DNA of 34,547 nucleotides from JAZNQN01 sp045656005 (GTDB lineage: Bacteria > Bacillota > Clostridia > UMGS1883 > UMGS1540). The stretch covers positions 1 through 34,547 of the forward strand of contig JAZOQG010000071.1 of NCBI GenBank assembly GCA_045656005.1, read 5' to 3'. Below, in pieces: positions 1 to 8,252 of the stretch. The notes below the pieces were generated by a model. It had not been told where the DNA came from. It did not search any database and worked only from the letters and a program-made list of their open reading frames with translations. The position numbers were made by a program, and so were the translations under genes. Position 1 is the stretch's first letter. Each line of letters opens with the position of its first letter.

Positions 1-1437
1 GGGGAGCTTTCCGAAAGAGTTAAAGAAGAAAACGGAGAAACAATTTCTGAAATATTAACAGAAATGAAAGGTGCACTTCCGTCGCTTTCAGGCGAATTTA
101 AAAAAGAAGCGGAAAAGGCAATAAAAAGTGCTGAAAAGAAAGCAGAAAGCGGAAAATATGCTGAGATTTTTGAAAGTCTTAAAGAGTTTATGGCACTTTC
201 GCCAGGGCACTTTCAATCGGACGAGAGCATAAATATATCTGTAAGTCAGGTTGACTGCAGTAACTATCCCGACGTAAAGCTTTATCTCACCGTAACAGAC
301 CAAAACGGAAAAACACCAAAAAATCTTGACATGCGTGGCTTTACAGTTATAGAAAACGGTGACGGCATGAGAAGGGAAATCGCTTCCGTAATGCAGCTGG
401 ACATGCAGCAGGGAATAAGCATAAACATGGTCGCAGATGCGAGCGGAAGTATGGACGGTGCACCTATCCGTGATGCGAAAGACACTATGGAGAAATTTTT
501 GTCTCAGGTTCAGTATAATTCAGGCGATACAGTGTCCCTTGTCGTTTTCTCAAACGAGATTGAAACTCAAACGGAATTTACATCCGACTACTCAAAAATA
601 CAAAATGTTGTAAGAAACATTTCCTCGGGTGGAGGTACAGCTCTTTATGATACACTCTATACTTCTGTGCAGTACACGGCCCGTCAAAGCGGGGCAAGAT
701 GCGTAATCGCCTTTACTGATGGAAATGACGAGCACAGCCGTTATGCAGACGAGGGAGATGTAATAAGAATTGCTCAGGATTACAAAATACCGATATTTAT
801 AATAGGAATAGGCTCATCTGCAAACAACTACGAAATTCGTTCCATTGCAGAGAGCACAGGCGGATTTTATCGCAACATAAACAGTATCAGCGACTTAAGT
901 GAAATTTACAACATGATATACCGTCAGCAAAAAGAAATGTATGTACTTCAGTATGCGGCGGATACTGACGGAAAGTATAGCGAACATGTCCCCATGGTTA
1001 CATACAAAAGCGCACAGTATGAAGGCAATGCACCTGCATATAGCTTTGTGCCTTCAAAGATAAATCCTGCAGCGGCAGACGGAGAGCTTGAAAAGGCGAT
1101 TGGAAACTATCTTGAAAGCTATGTAAAGGCTATGAATACGAGTGACCCTTCGCACATGCTTCCATATGTAATACCAAACTGTCCGCTCTATAACACTCAG
1201 AAAAACTATGTAAACAACGATTACTACGAAGAACTTTTATCTTTCTATATCTGCAGCGAGGTGCAGTATGAAGGTGATAACAGCTGTGTTTTATCAGTCC
1301 ATGAGGTTTACAACGTAAAAATGGAAGACAGACCAATGTATCACCATGAGCAGGTTGCAACCTACAGAATGAAGAAAGACACCGATGGAATATGGAAGAT
1401 GTATGAATTTGTAGGGTCAGTAAAAAACCATCTGTAA
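1..1437 (+). CDS. von Willebrand factor A-domain protein, 5' end cut by window edge
   Basis: The frame is open from base 1, so the first ATG at 64 is probably internal and the true start lies outside the window. A charged, Lys/Glu-rich segment comes first. It is followed by a short beta-rich region and then a VWA domain whose metal-ion-dependent adhesion site DASGSM lies at about bases 436-453. Further VWA landmarks are the GGGTALYD stretch and the FTDGNDEH strand. The last ~130 residues (from ELEKAIGNYLESYVKAMN) look like an NTF2-like domain, as found at the C-terminus of some Firmicute membrane-anchored VWA proteins. VWA domains bind protein ligands through a divalent metal. A missing N-terminal zinc ribbon or membrane anchor would fit but cannot be seen. 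Partner unknown. A strong terminator follows. Confidence 0.8.
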   Translation, partial: GELSERVKEENGETISEILTEMKGALPSLSGEFKKEAEKAIKSAEKKAESGKYAEIFESLKEFMALSPGHFQSDESINISVSQVDCSNYPDVKLYLTVTDQNGKTPKNLDMRGFTVIENGDGMRREIASVMQLDMQQGISINMVADASGSMDGAPIRDAKDTMEKFLSQVQYNSGDTVSLVVFSNEIETQTEFTSDYSKIQNVVRNISSGGGTALYDTLYTSVQYTARQSGARCVIAFTDGNDEHSRYADEGDVIRIAQDYKIPIFIIGIGSSANNYEIRSIAESTGGFYRNINSISDLSEIYNMIYRQQKEMYVLQYAADTDGKYSEHVPMVTYKSAQYEGNAPAYSFVPSKINPAAADGELEKAIGNYLESYVKAMNTSDPSHMLPYVIPNCPLYNTQKNYVNNDYYEELLSFYICSEVQYEGDNSCVLSVHEVYNVKMEDRPMYHHEQVATYRMKKDTDGIWKMYEFVGSVKNHL

Positions 1438-1525
1438 AAAAGACTTGTTAAAAAGGCGCAGAACGTGAAAATGTAATAGAAAATATTACTTATTTTTAAT
1501 TTAAATATGATGTGAATATATGAAG

Positions 1526-1557
1526 AAACCCGAGAAAAATTCTCGGGTTTTTTATTT
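1526..1557 (+). terminator. Rho-independent terminator of the VWA gene
   Basis: An 11-bp perfect stem (AAACCCGAGAA, bases 1526-1536, with TTCTCGGGTTT, 1540-1550) closes a 3-base loop and runs straight into a T-rich tail. It lies about 90 bases after the stop codon of the VWA gene. Confidence 0.9.
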
Positions 1558-1561
1558 TAAT

Positions 1562-1650
1562 ACATTTTCACTATAAACGAATGTCACCTCTCGCAGTATC
1601 TTTATACAGCTTCGGGTTCCATTCGTTCATTCTGCATCCTTTTTTCCTGC
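1562..1650. repeat. Dispersed repeat, copy A (right half only)
   Basis: This segment aligns with 22742-22843 (copy B), sharing TCACCTCTCGC, ATACAGCTTCGGGT, CATTCTG and the CCTTTTT run. It folds as an outer stem ACGAATG (1577-1583) with CATTCGT (1620-1626) around an inner GTAT/ATAC hairpin. The outer stem differs from copy B at three positions, each with a matching change on the other arm. On the minus strand it holds a mini-ORF (1571-1630) reading MNEWNPKLYKDTARGDIRL, with AAAAAAGG seven bases before the ATG. A small GC-rich hairpin (GCGTC/GACGC, 1649-1662) and a T-run follow. Whether the mini-ORF is translated is unknown. This non-coding stretch (1438-1683) holds nothing else. Confidence 0.75.
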
Positions 1651-1683
1651 GTCTGGCGACGCTGTACAATTTTTTTGGGGTGC

Positions 1684-2613
1684 TTAAGAAATCTTTTTAA
1701 AGTTTCCTACTGTCTCATTTACTCCGCTTATATATGCAAAAGTTTTGGGATAATTTCTCAAAATCTTCTGAAGAGCGAAAATCTGATGCTTATTTATGAT
1801 GCAGATAAGAAGATTTGTTTCTTTCCCCGAATACATTCCTTTTGCAGGGGTAACGGTTACTGTGTGTCGGAGCTTTTCAATTATTTCTCTTGAGATTTCT
1901 TCGCTGTGTTCTGATATGATTTCAAACTTAATCTGCTCTCTTACACCTCTTACAATAGAGTCACTTACGCGGCTTGTAAGAAAAGAATACAAAATGCAAA
2001 GAATAACAGGTTCATATTTATAGTCATAAACAAAAAATGAAATAAGAGCCACAATGCAGTTTAATGTAAATATTATGTACGAAAGGCTCATGTGAGGCTT
2101 TACGCATCTGACGCATGCTGACACTATATCCGTGCCTCCTGATGAGGCATTAATTCTCATCAATGCTCCGTAAATAAAGCCGTTTATAACACCTGCCGCA
2201 ACTGCCCCGAGTGATGCATTTGCACTGTTTTCGGGTTTAAACACAAAAGGCGAGAGGTCAACGCTATATTTAAAAAGAAGCAAAAAGCCTGAAAATGACA
2301 GACAAAAAATAAGAGTTTTAACTGAATAGTCACGACTTAAAAATAAAAACGCAATAAAACATAGCGGAATATTTATAAGAAGGTTCATATACCCTATGCT
2401 AAATCCCATTTTGTACTGAATCATTGTGGCAATACCGTTTATGCCTGCAGGTGCGAAACTATTTGGCAAAATGAAAATTTCGTAATTCAGTGCCATTACC
2501 AAAGATAGGAGCAAAAGCAGAATATAGTTTTGAAGCTGTTTTGCAAAGCTGGGATTTGCCTGGGCATAAGATGTCATTTTAAAAGTTTCTGCCGAAGAAT
2601 TTTGTGTTTCCAT
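1684..2613 (-). CDS. YitT family integral membrane protein (DUF2179 C-terminal domain)
   Basis: A 309-residue protein with five to six hydrophobic segments in residues ~30-205. These include the family-typical NSFAPAGINGIATMIQYKMG and the later NASSGGTDIVSACVR. A soluble C-terminal domain (about residues 220-309) resembles DUF2179 and carries VTPAKGMYSGKETNLLICII and the terminal VNETVGNF. This is the architecture of B. subtilis YitT/YpjC-type proteins. They are widespread in Firmicutes, with a proposed but poorly defined transport or sensing role. The start is preceded by GGGGAT and a clear promoter at 2648-2676. Length and motifs look intact. Function beyond family membership is not known. 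Confidence 0.88.
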   Translation of the reverse strand: METQNSSAETFKMTSYAQANPSFAKQLQNYILLLLLSLVMALNYEIFILPNSFAPAGINGIATMIQYKMGFSIGYMNLLINIPLCFIAFLFLSRDYSVKTLIFCLSFSGFLLLFKYSVDLSPFVFKPENSANASLGAVAAGVINGFIYGALMRINASSGGTDIVSACVRCVKPHMSLSYIIFTLNCIVALISFFVYDYKYEPVILCILYSFLTSRVSDSIVRGVREQIKFEIISEHSEEISREIIEKLRHTVTVTPAKGMYSGKETNLLICIINKHQIFALQKILRNYPKTFAYISGVNETVGNFKKIS

Positions 2614-2647
2614 TTTTTATCCCCTTGTTTTTATTTGAAACGCCTTG

Positions 2648-2676
2648 ATTTTAACACAAGAAACGAAAAAATTCAA
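2648..2676 (-). promoter_or_regulatory. Sigma-A promoter of the yitT-like gene
   Basis: Reading the minus strand, TTGAAT (2671-2676) and TAAAAT (2648-2653) are separated by exactly 17 bases, about 40 bases upstream of the start codon. This suggests the YitT-type gene can be transcribed apart from the three small genes upstream of it. Confidence 0.6.
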
Positions 2677-2684
2677 GTTCTTTT

Positions 2685-2891
2685 TTAAAATCCGCTTATA
2701 AAAATAAAAACGAGAGCAAAAATTAATGTTTTGTCGGCGATTCCTTCCTTCAAAAGAATAAATATCAGACCTAACAGTAAAATATCATCATTTTTTAAAA
2801 AAGACAAAAAATTTCCCTTCGGTGCTTTTTGCACAGGAGGGAGATAATGGTTGTCAGGGCAGTTTTTTATGGGTGTAATAGGTTTATACAT
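2685..2891 (-). CDS. Small protein with hydrophobic C-terminal half, unknown function
   Basis: A 68-residue product. The first ~30 residues are polar and Pro/Lys-rich; residues ~34-68 are dominated by Leu, Ile and Phe (DDILLLGLIFILLKEG, then ALVFIFISGF), so it is probably membrane-associated. An excellent Shine-Dalgarno AGGAGG precedes the ATG. It is the last of three closely packed small genes: 8 bases separate it from the previous one. Short proteins with this acidic-then-leucine-rich tail are common hypothetical proteins in Clostridia, as far as I recall. I cannot assign a function. Confidence 0.7.
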   Translation of the reverse strand: MYKPITPIKNCPDNHYLPPVQKAPKGNFLSFLKNDDILLLGLIFILLKEGIADKTLIFALVFIFISGF

Positions 2892-2899
2892 ATTGCCTC

Positions 2900-3235
2900 C
2901 TAAAAAAGGTTCATATCTCCGAGCAAGGATGAAAGTTTAGTAAGTTTCATGAGCTTTATTGCTTTGTCGGCACTTTCTGCCCTTTTTTCGCTTAAATATG
3001 GTTTAAGCGCCGTTAAAAGCCTTGTGTTATTATCATCTTCACCATTTAAATTCCCTAAAATTTCACCTATTTTAAAAATAAAAGCCGGGTCGTCAAATAG
3101 TGAGGAGGAGCTTTTTTCCTCCGTATTATTCTCTGTACTTTCTTCAGACGAAAAGGCTGAAAGCATCTCGCTTATTTTTTCCATTGCATCGTTGTCACTT
3201 AAAATCGATTGTAACATTTCCTCCGGTGACGGCAT
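2900..3235 (-). CDS. Small acidic helical protein, unknown function
   Basis: A 111-residue, acidic protein with no signal peptide or membrane segment. The N-terminal ~35 residues (PSPEEMLQSILSDNDAMEKI) look helical. A Ser/Glu/Asn-rich low-complexity stretch follows. The C-terminal ~45 residues (TRLLTALKPYLSEKRAESAD onward) look helical again. The ribosome site GGAG overlaps the stop codon of the preceding gene (4-base gap), indicating translational coupling. Similar 110-130 residue proteins next to tiny hydrophobic partners occur in Clostridia from memory. No function is recognised. Confidence 0.72.
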   Translation of the reverse strand: MPSPEEMLQSILSDNDAMEKISEMLSAFSSEESTENNTEEKSSSSLFDDPAFIFKIGEILGNLNGEDDNNTRLLTALKPYLSEKRAESADKAIKLMKLTKLSSLLGDMNLF

Positions 3236-3239
3236 GGTA

Positions 3240-3461
3240 TCACTCCAGCATATCGTTTATTTTTTTCAAAAGCTCGGGATTTGATTTAAAGCTTTCCTGA
3301 AGCTTTTCTTTATCAATTCCGCCTATTTTTTCGCCTGATTTTATTTTTTCAATCATTTTTCTGCCCTCGGCAGTTTTTGAAAATTCCTGTGCTTTTTTAA
3401 TGCCTTCTGCAAGAGCTTTTTTGTCAAGACCTCTGATAAAGCTTTGGAAATCCTTATTCAT
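3240..3461 (-). CDS. Small basic helical protein, unknown function
   Basis: 73 residues starting MNKDFQSFIRGLDKKALAEG. An in-frame ATG lies 15 bases upstream (to 3476), but it is embedded in the Shine-Dalgarno GAGGAGG, so the ATG at 3461 is the likely start. The protein is Lys/Glu-rich, probably all helix, without Cys or membrane segment. It opens a three-gene set (gaps of 4 and 8 bases) located 28 bases after the PAP2 phosphatase, so the set may belong to one transcript beginning at the AraC gene. No family is recognised. Confidence 0.7.
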   Translation of the reverse strand: MNKDFQSFIRGLDKKALAEGIKKAQEFSKTAEGRKMIEKIKSGEKIGGIDKEKLQESFKSNPELLKKINDMLE

Positions 3462-3489
3462 TTTTATCCTCCTCATATATTATTGATAT

Positions 3490-4020
3490 TTATAATATAT
3501 GCTTTGAGGAAATGTAATGTGCAAGTTTTTTTGCCAAAATTCCGAAAAAAATACCAAAAACAATTGAAAAAAGTACATCGCTCGGATAATGAACAAGAAG
3601 ATAGAGCCTTGAAAATGCAATAAGCAGTGCAAGTAACATGGCAACTGTTCCCGCTTTTTTGTTATTTAAGAAAAGTGCAGTTGCTGAGGCAAAGGATGAA
3701 AAGGTATGGCCTGACGGAAATGAGAAGTCGGAGGGGGGAGAGATAAGAGGCAACAGGGTATTATCAAAATCAAAAGGGCGGATTCTGCCCACAAGTGGTT
3801 TTAATGTAATATTGCAGACAATAAGTGAAAATATAAGCGAAATTGCCATGGAAAGGCCTGCCACTCGTGTCTTTTTAAAGCACAAAAGAGTGATTGCAGT
3901 TAAAATCCATATAAAACCACCGTTTCCCAAAAAGGAAATAAAAGTCATTATGCCATGAATACTGTCATTATGAAAAATGTTTTCAATTACCCTTAAAATA
4001 TTTATTTCAAATTCATTCAT
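3490..4020 (-). CDS. PAP2 family membrane phosphatase
   Basis: A 176-residue protein with about five to six membrane segments. All three parts of the PAP2 active-site signature are present: KPLVGRIRP (residues 74-82), PSGH (102-105) and SRLYLLVHYPSD (127-138). These supply the conserved Lys, Arg, catalytic His and Asp. Enzymes of this size act on lipid phosphates at the outer face of the membrane. Undecaprenyl-diphosphate phosphatase (BcrC-like) or phosphatidylglycerophosphatase are the usual possibilities; the substrate cannot be decided here. The start overlaps the AraC gene's end by 8 bases, which implies coupled expression. Confidence 0.85.
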   Translation of the reverse strand: MNEFEINILRVIENIFHNDSIHGIMTFISFLGNGGFIWILTAITLLCFKKTRVAGLSMAISLIFSLIVCNITLKPLVGRIRPFDFDNTLLPLISPPSDFSFPSGHTFSSFASATALFLNNKKAGTVAMLLALLIAFSRLYLLVHYPSDVLFSIVFGIFFGILAKKLAHYISSKHIL

Positions 4021-4819
4021 TGTGAAAACCTTTCTGATACTTACAAGGTGTAGTACCTTTTATTTTTTTGAAAACGGAAGAAAAATAATTACTGTCATTA
4101 AATCCGCAAAGAGCGGAAATTTTTGTGAGAGAATAATTTGTTTCTTCCAGAAGACTTGCTCCGTTATGAATTCTCACATAGGTTATATATTCACAAAGAC
4201 CCATTCCCGAAACAGCTTTGAATTTTCTTGAAAGATGCCCTTCGCTTAAAGCAAAACGACGGCTTAACGTTTTGAGTGACAAATCTTTTTCATAGTTTGA
4301 GTTTATGTATTCTGAAACACTGTGGATTATTCTTTCGGTTTCATCCATTTGCATAAGCTCTTTACGGTGAAGTCTGCACAAAAGTGCAAGAGTCTGCAAA
4401 ATGTAGAGGTTTATCATTTCACGACGGAAGGGATTGTCCTCTGAGTGCTCCTTTTCTATTTTATGAAGAATATCTTCAATTATATAAAGTTTGTTTTTAG
4501 GGATAAATATAAGCTTTTGCTTTGAAAGAGTTTCAATATGCTCCATAGCTTCAGGAGTGAGAATATCATCACCGAAACTTATTAAAATTCTTTCGTTGTC
4601 AAAACAGTCTTCACTATCAGTTTTATGAATCACTCCCTTTTCAACAAAAACAAAATTACCGGGATTTACTTTAAATATTTCATCTCCGATAAAGTAATTT
4701 GTTTTGCCTGCAACAAGGTAGTAAAGTTCGTAATCATTGTGATAGTGAATTTTTGTAAAACTTCTTTTGTTCTGAATATTTGTGTGCGAGACTTCAAAAT
4801 TTTTATATGTTGTTACCAT
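4013..4819 (-). CDS. AraC family transcriptional regulator with cupin sensor domain
   Basis: 268 residues. The N-terminal ~100 residues form a cupin-like sensor (HYHNDYELYYLVAG at ~24-37, then PGNFVFVEKGVIHKT). The C-terminal ~100 residues carry two helix-turn-helix motifs of the AraC/XylS type (LSLKTLSRRFALSEGHLSRK, and ISALCGFNDSNYFSSVFKK with GTTP). Such regulators usually bind a sugar or uronate and activate neighbouring genes. It is divergent from the tagaturonate reductase gene across a 151-base gap, so control of hexuronate breakdown is the simplest guess. It is also the first gene of a minus-strand run containing the PAP2 phosphatase. Confidence 0.88.
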   Translation of the reverse strand: MVTTYKNFEVSHTNIQNKRSFTKIHYHNDYELYYLVAGKTNYFIGDEIFKVNPGNFVFVEKGVIHKTDSEDCFDNERILISFGDDILTPEAMEHIETLSKQKLIFIPKNKLYIIEDILHKIEKEHSEDNPFRREMINLYILQTLALLCRLHRKELMQMDETERIIHSVSEYINSNYEKDLSLKTLSRRFALSEGHLSRKFKAVSGMGLCEYITYVRIHNGASLLEETNYSLTKISALCGFNDSNYFSSVFKKIKGTTPCKYQKGFHNE

Positions 4820-4837
4820 AATTTATCACCCAAGTAT

Positions 4838-4866
4838 ATAATATCATCAGAAGAAGAAAAAATCAA
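4838..4866 (-). promoter_or_regulatory. Likely sigma-A promoter of the araC-like gene
   Basis: On the minus strand TTGATT (4861-4866) and TATTAT (4838-4843) are 17 bases apart, 19 bases before the start codon. I could not find an equally good plus-strand promoter for the divergent uronate genes, which would fit a promoter dependent on an activator. Confidence 0.45.
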
Positions 4867-4970
4867 TCAATATTTTCGTGTTTTATATGTATAATGGCAA
4901 AAATTTAAAGGAAAACAAGATATTATTGTCGTATAATTAACTTGATTATGATATGAAAGGATTGTTTTTT

Positions 4971-6266
4971 ATGTTTACAAAACCTGAAAGATGCGAAAAA
5001 GTTATTCAGTTTGGCGAAGGCGGATTTTTGAGAGGCTTTGTTGACTGGATTATACAACTTACAGATGAAAATTCTGATTTTAATGCGAGTGTTGTTGTTG
5101 TACAGCCTATTGACAAGGGAATGTGCCAGAAACTCGAAGAACAAAACTGCGTTTACACTCACATAATGCGTGGCATGAAAGATGGCACTCCCACAGTTGA
5201 CAAAAAGATTATAGATGTAATTTCAAGAACAGTTGAGCCTTATGAAGATTTTGAGGCATACCTTAACCTTGCAGAAAACCCGGATTTTCGTTTTGTAGTG
5301 TCAAACACAACAGAATCGGGAATAGTTTTCTCTGCTGATGATAAGATGGAAGAGGCTCCTGCCGTTACATTCCCCGGCAAGGTTACACTTCTTCTCAAAA
5401 AGCGTGTTGATTTGGGACTTGCAGGCTTTATATTTCTTCCCTGCGAGCTTATTGACAAAAACGGCTCAACGCTTAAAAAATATGTTTTGCAGTATGCAGA
5501 CCTTTGGAACATGGGAGAAGAATTTAAGGCATGGATTGAAAAAGAAAACATTTTCTGCAACACACTCGTTGACAGAATTGTTACAGGCTACCCAAGAGAT
5601 GAGAAAATTGATTTGGGTTATGAGGATAATATGCTCAATACAAGTGAGCTTTTCCACCTGTGGGTAATTGAAGGGCCCGGGGGAATCACAAATGAATTCC
5701 CATTTGACAAAGCGGGTCTTAATATTATTGTAACTGATAATCTGGAGCGTTACAGAACAAGAAAAGTTCGTATATTAAACGGTGCTCACACATCTATGAT
5801 TCCCTACGCAATGCTACTGGGGGTTGAAACTGTTGGCGACTGCATGGAGCATGAGACTTTAAGCGAATTTGTCAAGGGATGTGTGTACGAGGAAATTATT
5901 CCTACACTTGACCTTTCAAAGGAAGAGCTTACAGATTATGCCGACAATGTGTTTGAAAGATTTGAAAATCCCTACATAAAACATCTTTGTGCATCCATTT
6001 CACTTAACTCCGTAAGCAAATTCAAGGTAAGAGTTTTGCCATCCATTTTGGAATATATCAAAAGATATGGCAAAAATCCAGACAGACTTTTAACATCCTT
6101 TGCAAAGCTCATTGAGTTTTACAAAACCGATATGCCAAATGACGATGCTGGGGTTATGAAGTTTATGAAAGAAGCATCAGTTGAAGAAATCCTTAAAAAC
6201 AAAGCACTTTGGGATGAAGATTTATCATTCCTTTCGGATGCAGTAAAGGAGAAGATGGGAAAGTGA
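4971..6266 (+). CDS. uxaB: Tagaturonate reductase (altronate oxidoreductase), mannitol dehydrogenase family
   Basis: 431 residues from the ATG at 4971. An in-frame ATG at 4953 would overlap the AAAGG ribosome site (4956-4960), so the later start is preferred. The N-terminus holds the Rossmann segment VIQFGEGGFLRGFVDWI. The C-terminal domain carries KVRILNGAHTSMIPYAMLLG, the catalytic motif of mannitol/altronate dehydrogenases. The enzyme interconverts D-tagaturonate and D-altronate with NAD(H) in the cytosol, as a step of galacturonate breakdown. The product is slightly shorter than E. coli UxaB (~480). It overlaps uxaA by 4 bases, giving a two-gene operon whose neighbour supplies the next enzyme. 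Confidence 0.88.
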   Translation: MFTKPERCEKVIQFGEGGFLRGFVDWIIQLTDENSDFNASVVVVQPIDKGMCQKLEEQNCVYTHIMRGMKDGTPTVDKKIIDVISRTVEPYEDFEAYLNLAENPDFRFVVSNTTESGIVFSADDKMEEAPAVTFPGKVTLLLKKRVDLGLAGFIFLPCELIDKNGSTLKKYVLQYADLWNMGEEFKAWIEKENIFCNTLVDRIVTGYPRDEKIDLGYEDNMLNTSELFHLWVIEGPGGITNEFPFDKAGLNIIVTDNLERYRTRKVRILNGAHTSMIPYAMLLGVETVGDCMEHETLSEFVKGCVYEEIIPTLDLSKEELTDYADNVFERFENPYIKHLCASISLNSVSKFKVRVLPSILEYIKRYGKNPDRLLTSFAKLIEFYKTDMPNDDAGVMKFMKEASVEEILKNKALWDEDLSFLSDAVKEKMGK

Positions 6267-7642
6267 TTATTCATAAACTTGACAATGTCGAGGTAAATCT
6301 TGAAAACGGACACAAATATGCTCTTTGTGACATAAAAAGCGGAGAAAACATTATAAAGTATGGAAATCCAATAGGTCATGCAACAGAGGACATTAAAAAG
6401 GGTGAGCATGTTCATTCCCACAACATGAAAACAAATTTATCGGGAAATCTCCAGTATAAATATGAGCCTGATTTTACTCCCATAGAAAAAGTGGAAAGCG
6501 GAAAAACATTTATGGGTTACGTTCGCAAAAACGGGGAAGTTGGAATCCGTAACGAAATTTGGATTATCAACACTGTTGGTTGTGTTAACAAGGTGTCAAA
6601 ACGTCTTGCAGACCTTACAGGAGCGGTGCAGTTTGAGCATCCTTTCGGTTGCTCTCAGCTTGGTGATGACCAAACCACCACTCAGCTTATCTTAAAAGGA
6701 CTTGTAAACCACCCGAATGCCGCAGGCGTGCTCGTTTTAGGGCTTGGATGCGAAAATAATAACATTCCTCTTTTCAAAGAAGTTTTAGGGGAATATGACG
6801 AAGAAAGAGTTAAGTTTTTAAATGTTCAGGACGTTGAGGACGAAATCTCTGAAGGTGTTAAAATCATTGAAGAGCTTAAGGCTTATGCCGATACATTTAA
6901 GAGAGAGCCTGTGCCGATTTCTGCTCTTAAATTAGGTCTTAAATGCGGAGGTAGTGATGGATATAGCGGAATTTCCGCAAACCCCCTTGTAGGAAGTTTG
7001 TCCGACAGAATTATTTCTTATGGCGGAAGCTGCGTGCTTTCAGAAGTGCCTGAAATGTTTGGAGCGGAGCATCTTTTGATGAAGCGTTGCCCGACTCGGG
7101 AGCTTTTTGATAAGACAGTAAGCCTTATAAATGATTTTAAGGATTACTTTACAAGACACAATCAGGTTATATATGAAAATCCGTCACCGGGAAATAAAGC
7201 AGGCGGAATTACCACTTTGGAAGAAAAGTCCCTCGGCTGTGTGCAAAAGGGAGGACTTGGTGAAGTGGTTGACGTGCTTACATACGGTGACCGCCTTAAA
7301 AAGAATGGACTTTCGCTTTTAAACGGCCCCGGTAACGATATTGTCGCAATTACAAACCTTGCGGCGGCAGGTGTTCACATGATTTTATTTACAACGGGCA
7401 GAGGAACTCCCGTAGGAGGACCTGTCCCAACGGTTAAAATTGCAACAAACCGAGCTTTAGCAGAGAAAAAGCATGGTTGGATTGATTTTAATGCATCCCC
7501 TGTGCTTGAAGGAGTTTCAATGGACGACCTTACAGATGATTTCCTCGATTATATTTTAGAGGTTGCATCAGGTAAGGAAACTGCAAATGAGAGAAATGCT
7601 TATAGAGAAATTTCGATATTTAAAGACGGCATTGTTCTTTAA
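6263..7642 (+). CDS. uxaA: Altronate dehydratase
   Basis: 459 residues, starting with GTG in the overlap GTGA with the uxaB stop. GGAG lies upstream inside uxaB, so translation is probably coupled. The N-terminal ~95 residues are the SAF domain (YGNPIGHATEDIKKGEHVHS). The C-terminal domain includes EHPFGCSQLGDD, LKCGGSDGYSGISANPLVG and GRGTPVGGPVPTVKIATN, typical of UxaA/GarD. The enzyme dehydrates D-altronate to 2-keto-3-deoxygluconate and needs a metal, usually iron. The remaining enzymes (UxaC, KdgK, KdgA) are not in this window and must be elsewhere for the pathway to work. Confidence 0.92.
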   Translation: MIIHKLDNVEVNLENGHKYALCDIKSGENIIKYGNPIGHATEDIKKGEHVHSHNMKTNLSGNLQYKYEPDFTPIEKVESGKTFMGYVRKNGEVGIRNEIWIINTVGCVNKVSKRLADLTGAVQFEHPFGCSQLGDDQTTTQLILKGLVNHPNAAGVLVLGLGCENNNIPLFKEVLGEYDEERVKFLNVQDVEDEISEGVKIIEELKAYADTFKREPVPISALKLGLKCGGSDGYSGISANPLVGSLSDRIISYGGSCVLSEVPEMFGAEHLLMKRCPTRELFDKTVSLINDFKDYFTRHNQVIYENPSPGNKAGGITTLEEKSLGCVQKGGLGEVVDVLTYGDRLKKNGLSLLNGPGNDIVAITNLAAAGVHMILFTTGRGTPVGGPVPTVKIATNRALAEKKHGWIDFNASPVLEGVSMDDLTDDFLDYILEVASGKETANERNAYREISIFKDGIVL

Positions 7643-7645
7643 AAA

Positions 7646-7693
7646 GGGAATGTAAAAAAGTCCAGACCGCAAAAAGCAACAAACTTCACCTCT
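7646..7693. repeat. Dispersed repeat, copy C (internally deleted)
   Basis: It begins GGAATGTAAAAA and continues with CCAGACCGCAAAA, matching the left end of copy B at 22601-22627. It then jumps directly to AACAAACTTCACCTCT, which matches copy B at 22757-22772. The ~130 bases between these points in copy B are absent. It lies in the 100-base gap between uxaA and nrdG and abuts their shared terminator. It lacks the right half with the mini-ORF. Confidence 0.7.
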
Positions 7694-7702
7694 TACCACG
7701 AA

Positions 7703-7743
7703 AAAAGAGCGTGTAAAAAACATTGTTTTTTACACGCTCTTTT
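7703..7743. terminator. Bidirectional terminator between uxaA and nrdG
   Basis: A 19-bp perfect stem (AAAAGAGCGTGTAAAAAAC, 7703-7721, with its complement at 7725-7743) closes a 3-base loop. A-runs on the left and T-runs on the right let it end both convergent transcripts. It touches the last base of nrdG. Confidence 0.92.
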
Positions 7744-8252
7744 TAAAATTCCAAATCTGCAAGTATAGGTTCCATATTTTCCAAAGATTTCTTTACATCA
7801 AGTATTCTTTGGTTTTCCGAGCCTTTAAATCTCATGTTTATACCTTTTTGTGAAAGAACAAATCTTCCGTCAACCAAAACGGTGCAAAGAGCTAAAAGCT
7901 CTTTTTTTTCTTCGTCATTTATAATTTCTTCAAATGTATATCCACTGTATATCCAGATATTTTTTCCTGCGGCTATAAGTTTTTCAGCAAGTTTTTTAAG
8001 TGGCTTTGACTGACAAAAAGGTTCACCGCCCGAAAATGTTACATTTGTCAGGGAGCTTTTGGTAAGCTCCCCGAAACAATAATCAATACTTACATCTCTT
8101 CCGTTTGCCTTGTCCCATGTCTCGGGATTATGGCAACCCTCGCAGTGATGGGGGCAGTAGTTTACGAACAAGACATCGCGAAAACCCGTACCGTCAACCG
8201 AAGAGGAAAAGGTTATGTCCATAATTCTTATGGTGTCGTTAGTTTGCATCAT
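7743..8252 (-). CDS. nrdG: Anaerobic ribonucleoside-triphosphate reductase activating protein
   Basis: A 169-residue radical-SAM protein. The cluster-binding motif CPHHCEGC (Cys 33, 37, 40) is followed by HNPETW, the NrdG signature; FSGGEPF (the GGE motif) binds SAM. It uses a [4Fe-4S] cluster and S-adenosylmethionine to put the glycyl radical on NrdD, allowing dNTP synthesis without oxygen. Its start overlaps the end of nrdD by 14 bases; two ATGs in tandem (8252 and 8249) make the exact start ambiguous by one codon. It is co-transcribed with nrdD. Confidence 0.93.
   Translation of the reverse strand: MMQTNDTIRIMDITFSSSVDGTGFRDVLFVNYCPHHCEGCHNPETWDKANGRDVSIDYCFGELTKSSLTNVTFSGGEPFCQSKPLKKLAEKLIAAGKNIWIYSGYTFEEIINDEEKKELLALCTVLVDGRFVLSQKGINMRFKGSENQRILDVKKSLENMEPILADLEF

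Noticed and set aside
4890..4932. TATAAT hexamers before uxaB as a sigma-A promoter
   Set aside because: Neither copy has a -35-like hexamer at 16-18 bases, so I did not list a promoter for uxaBA.
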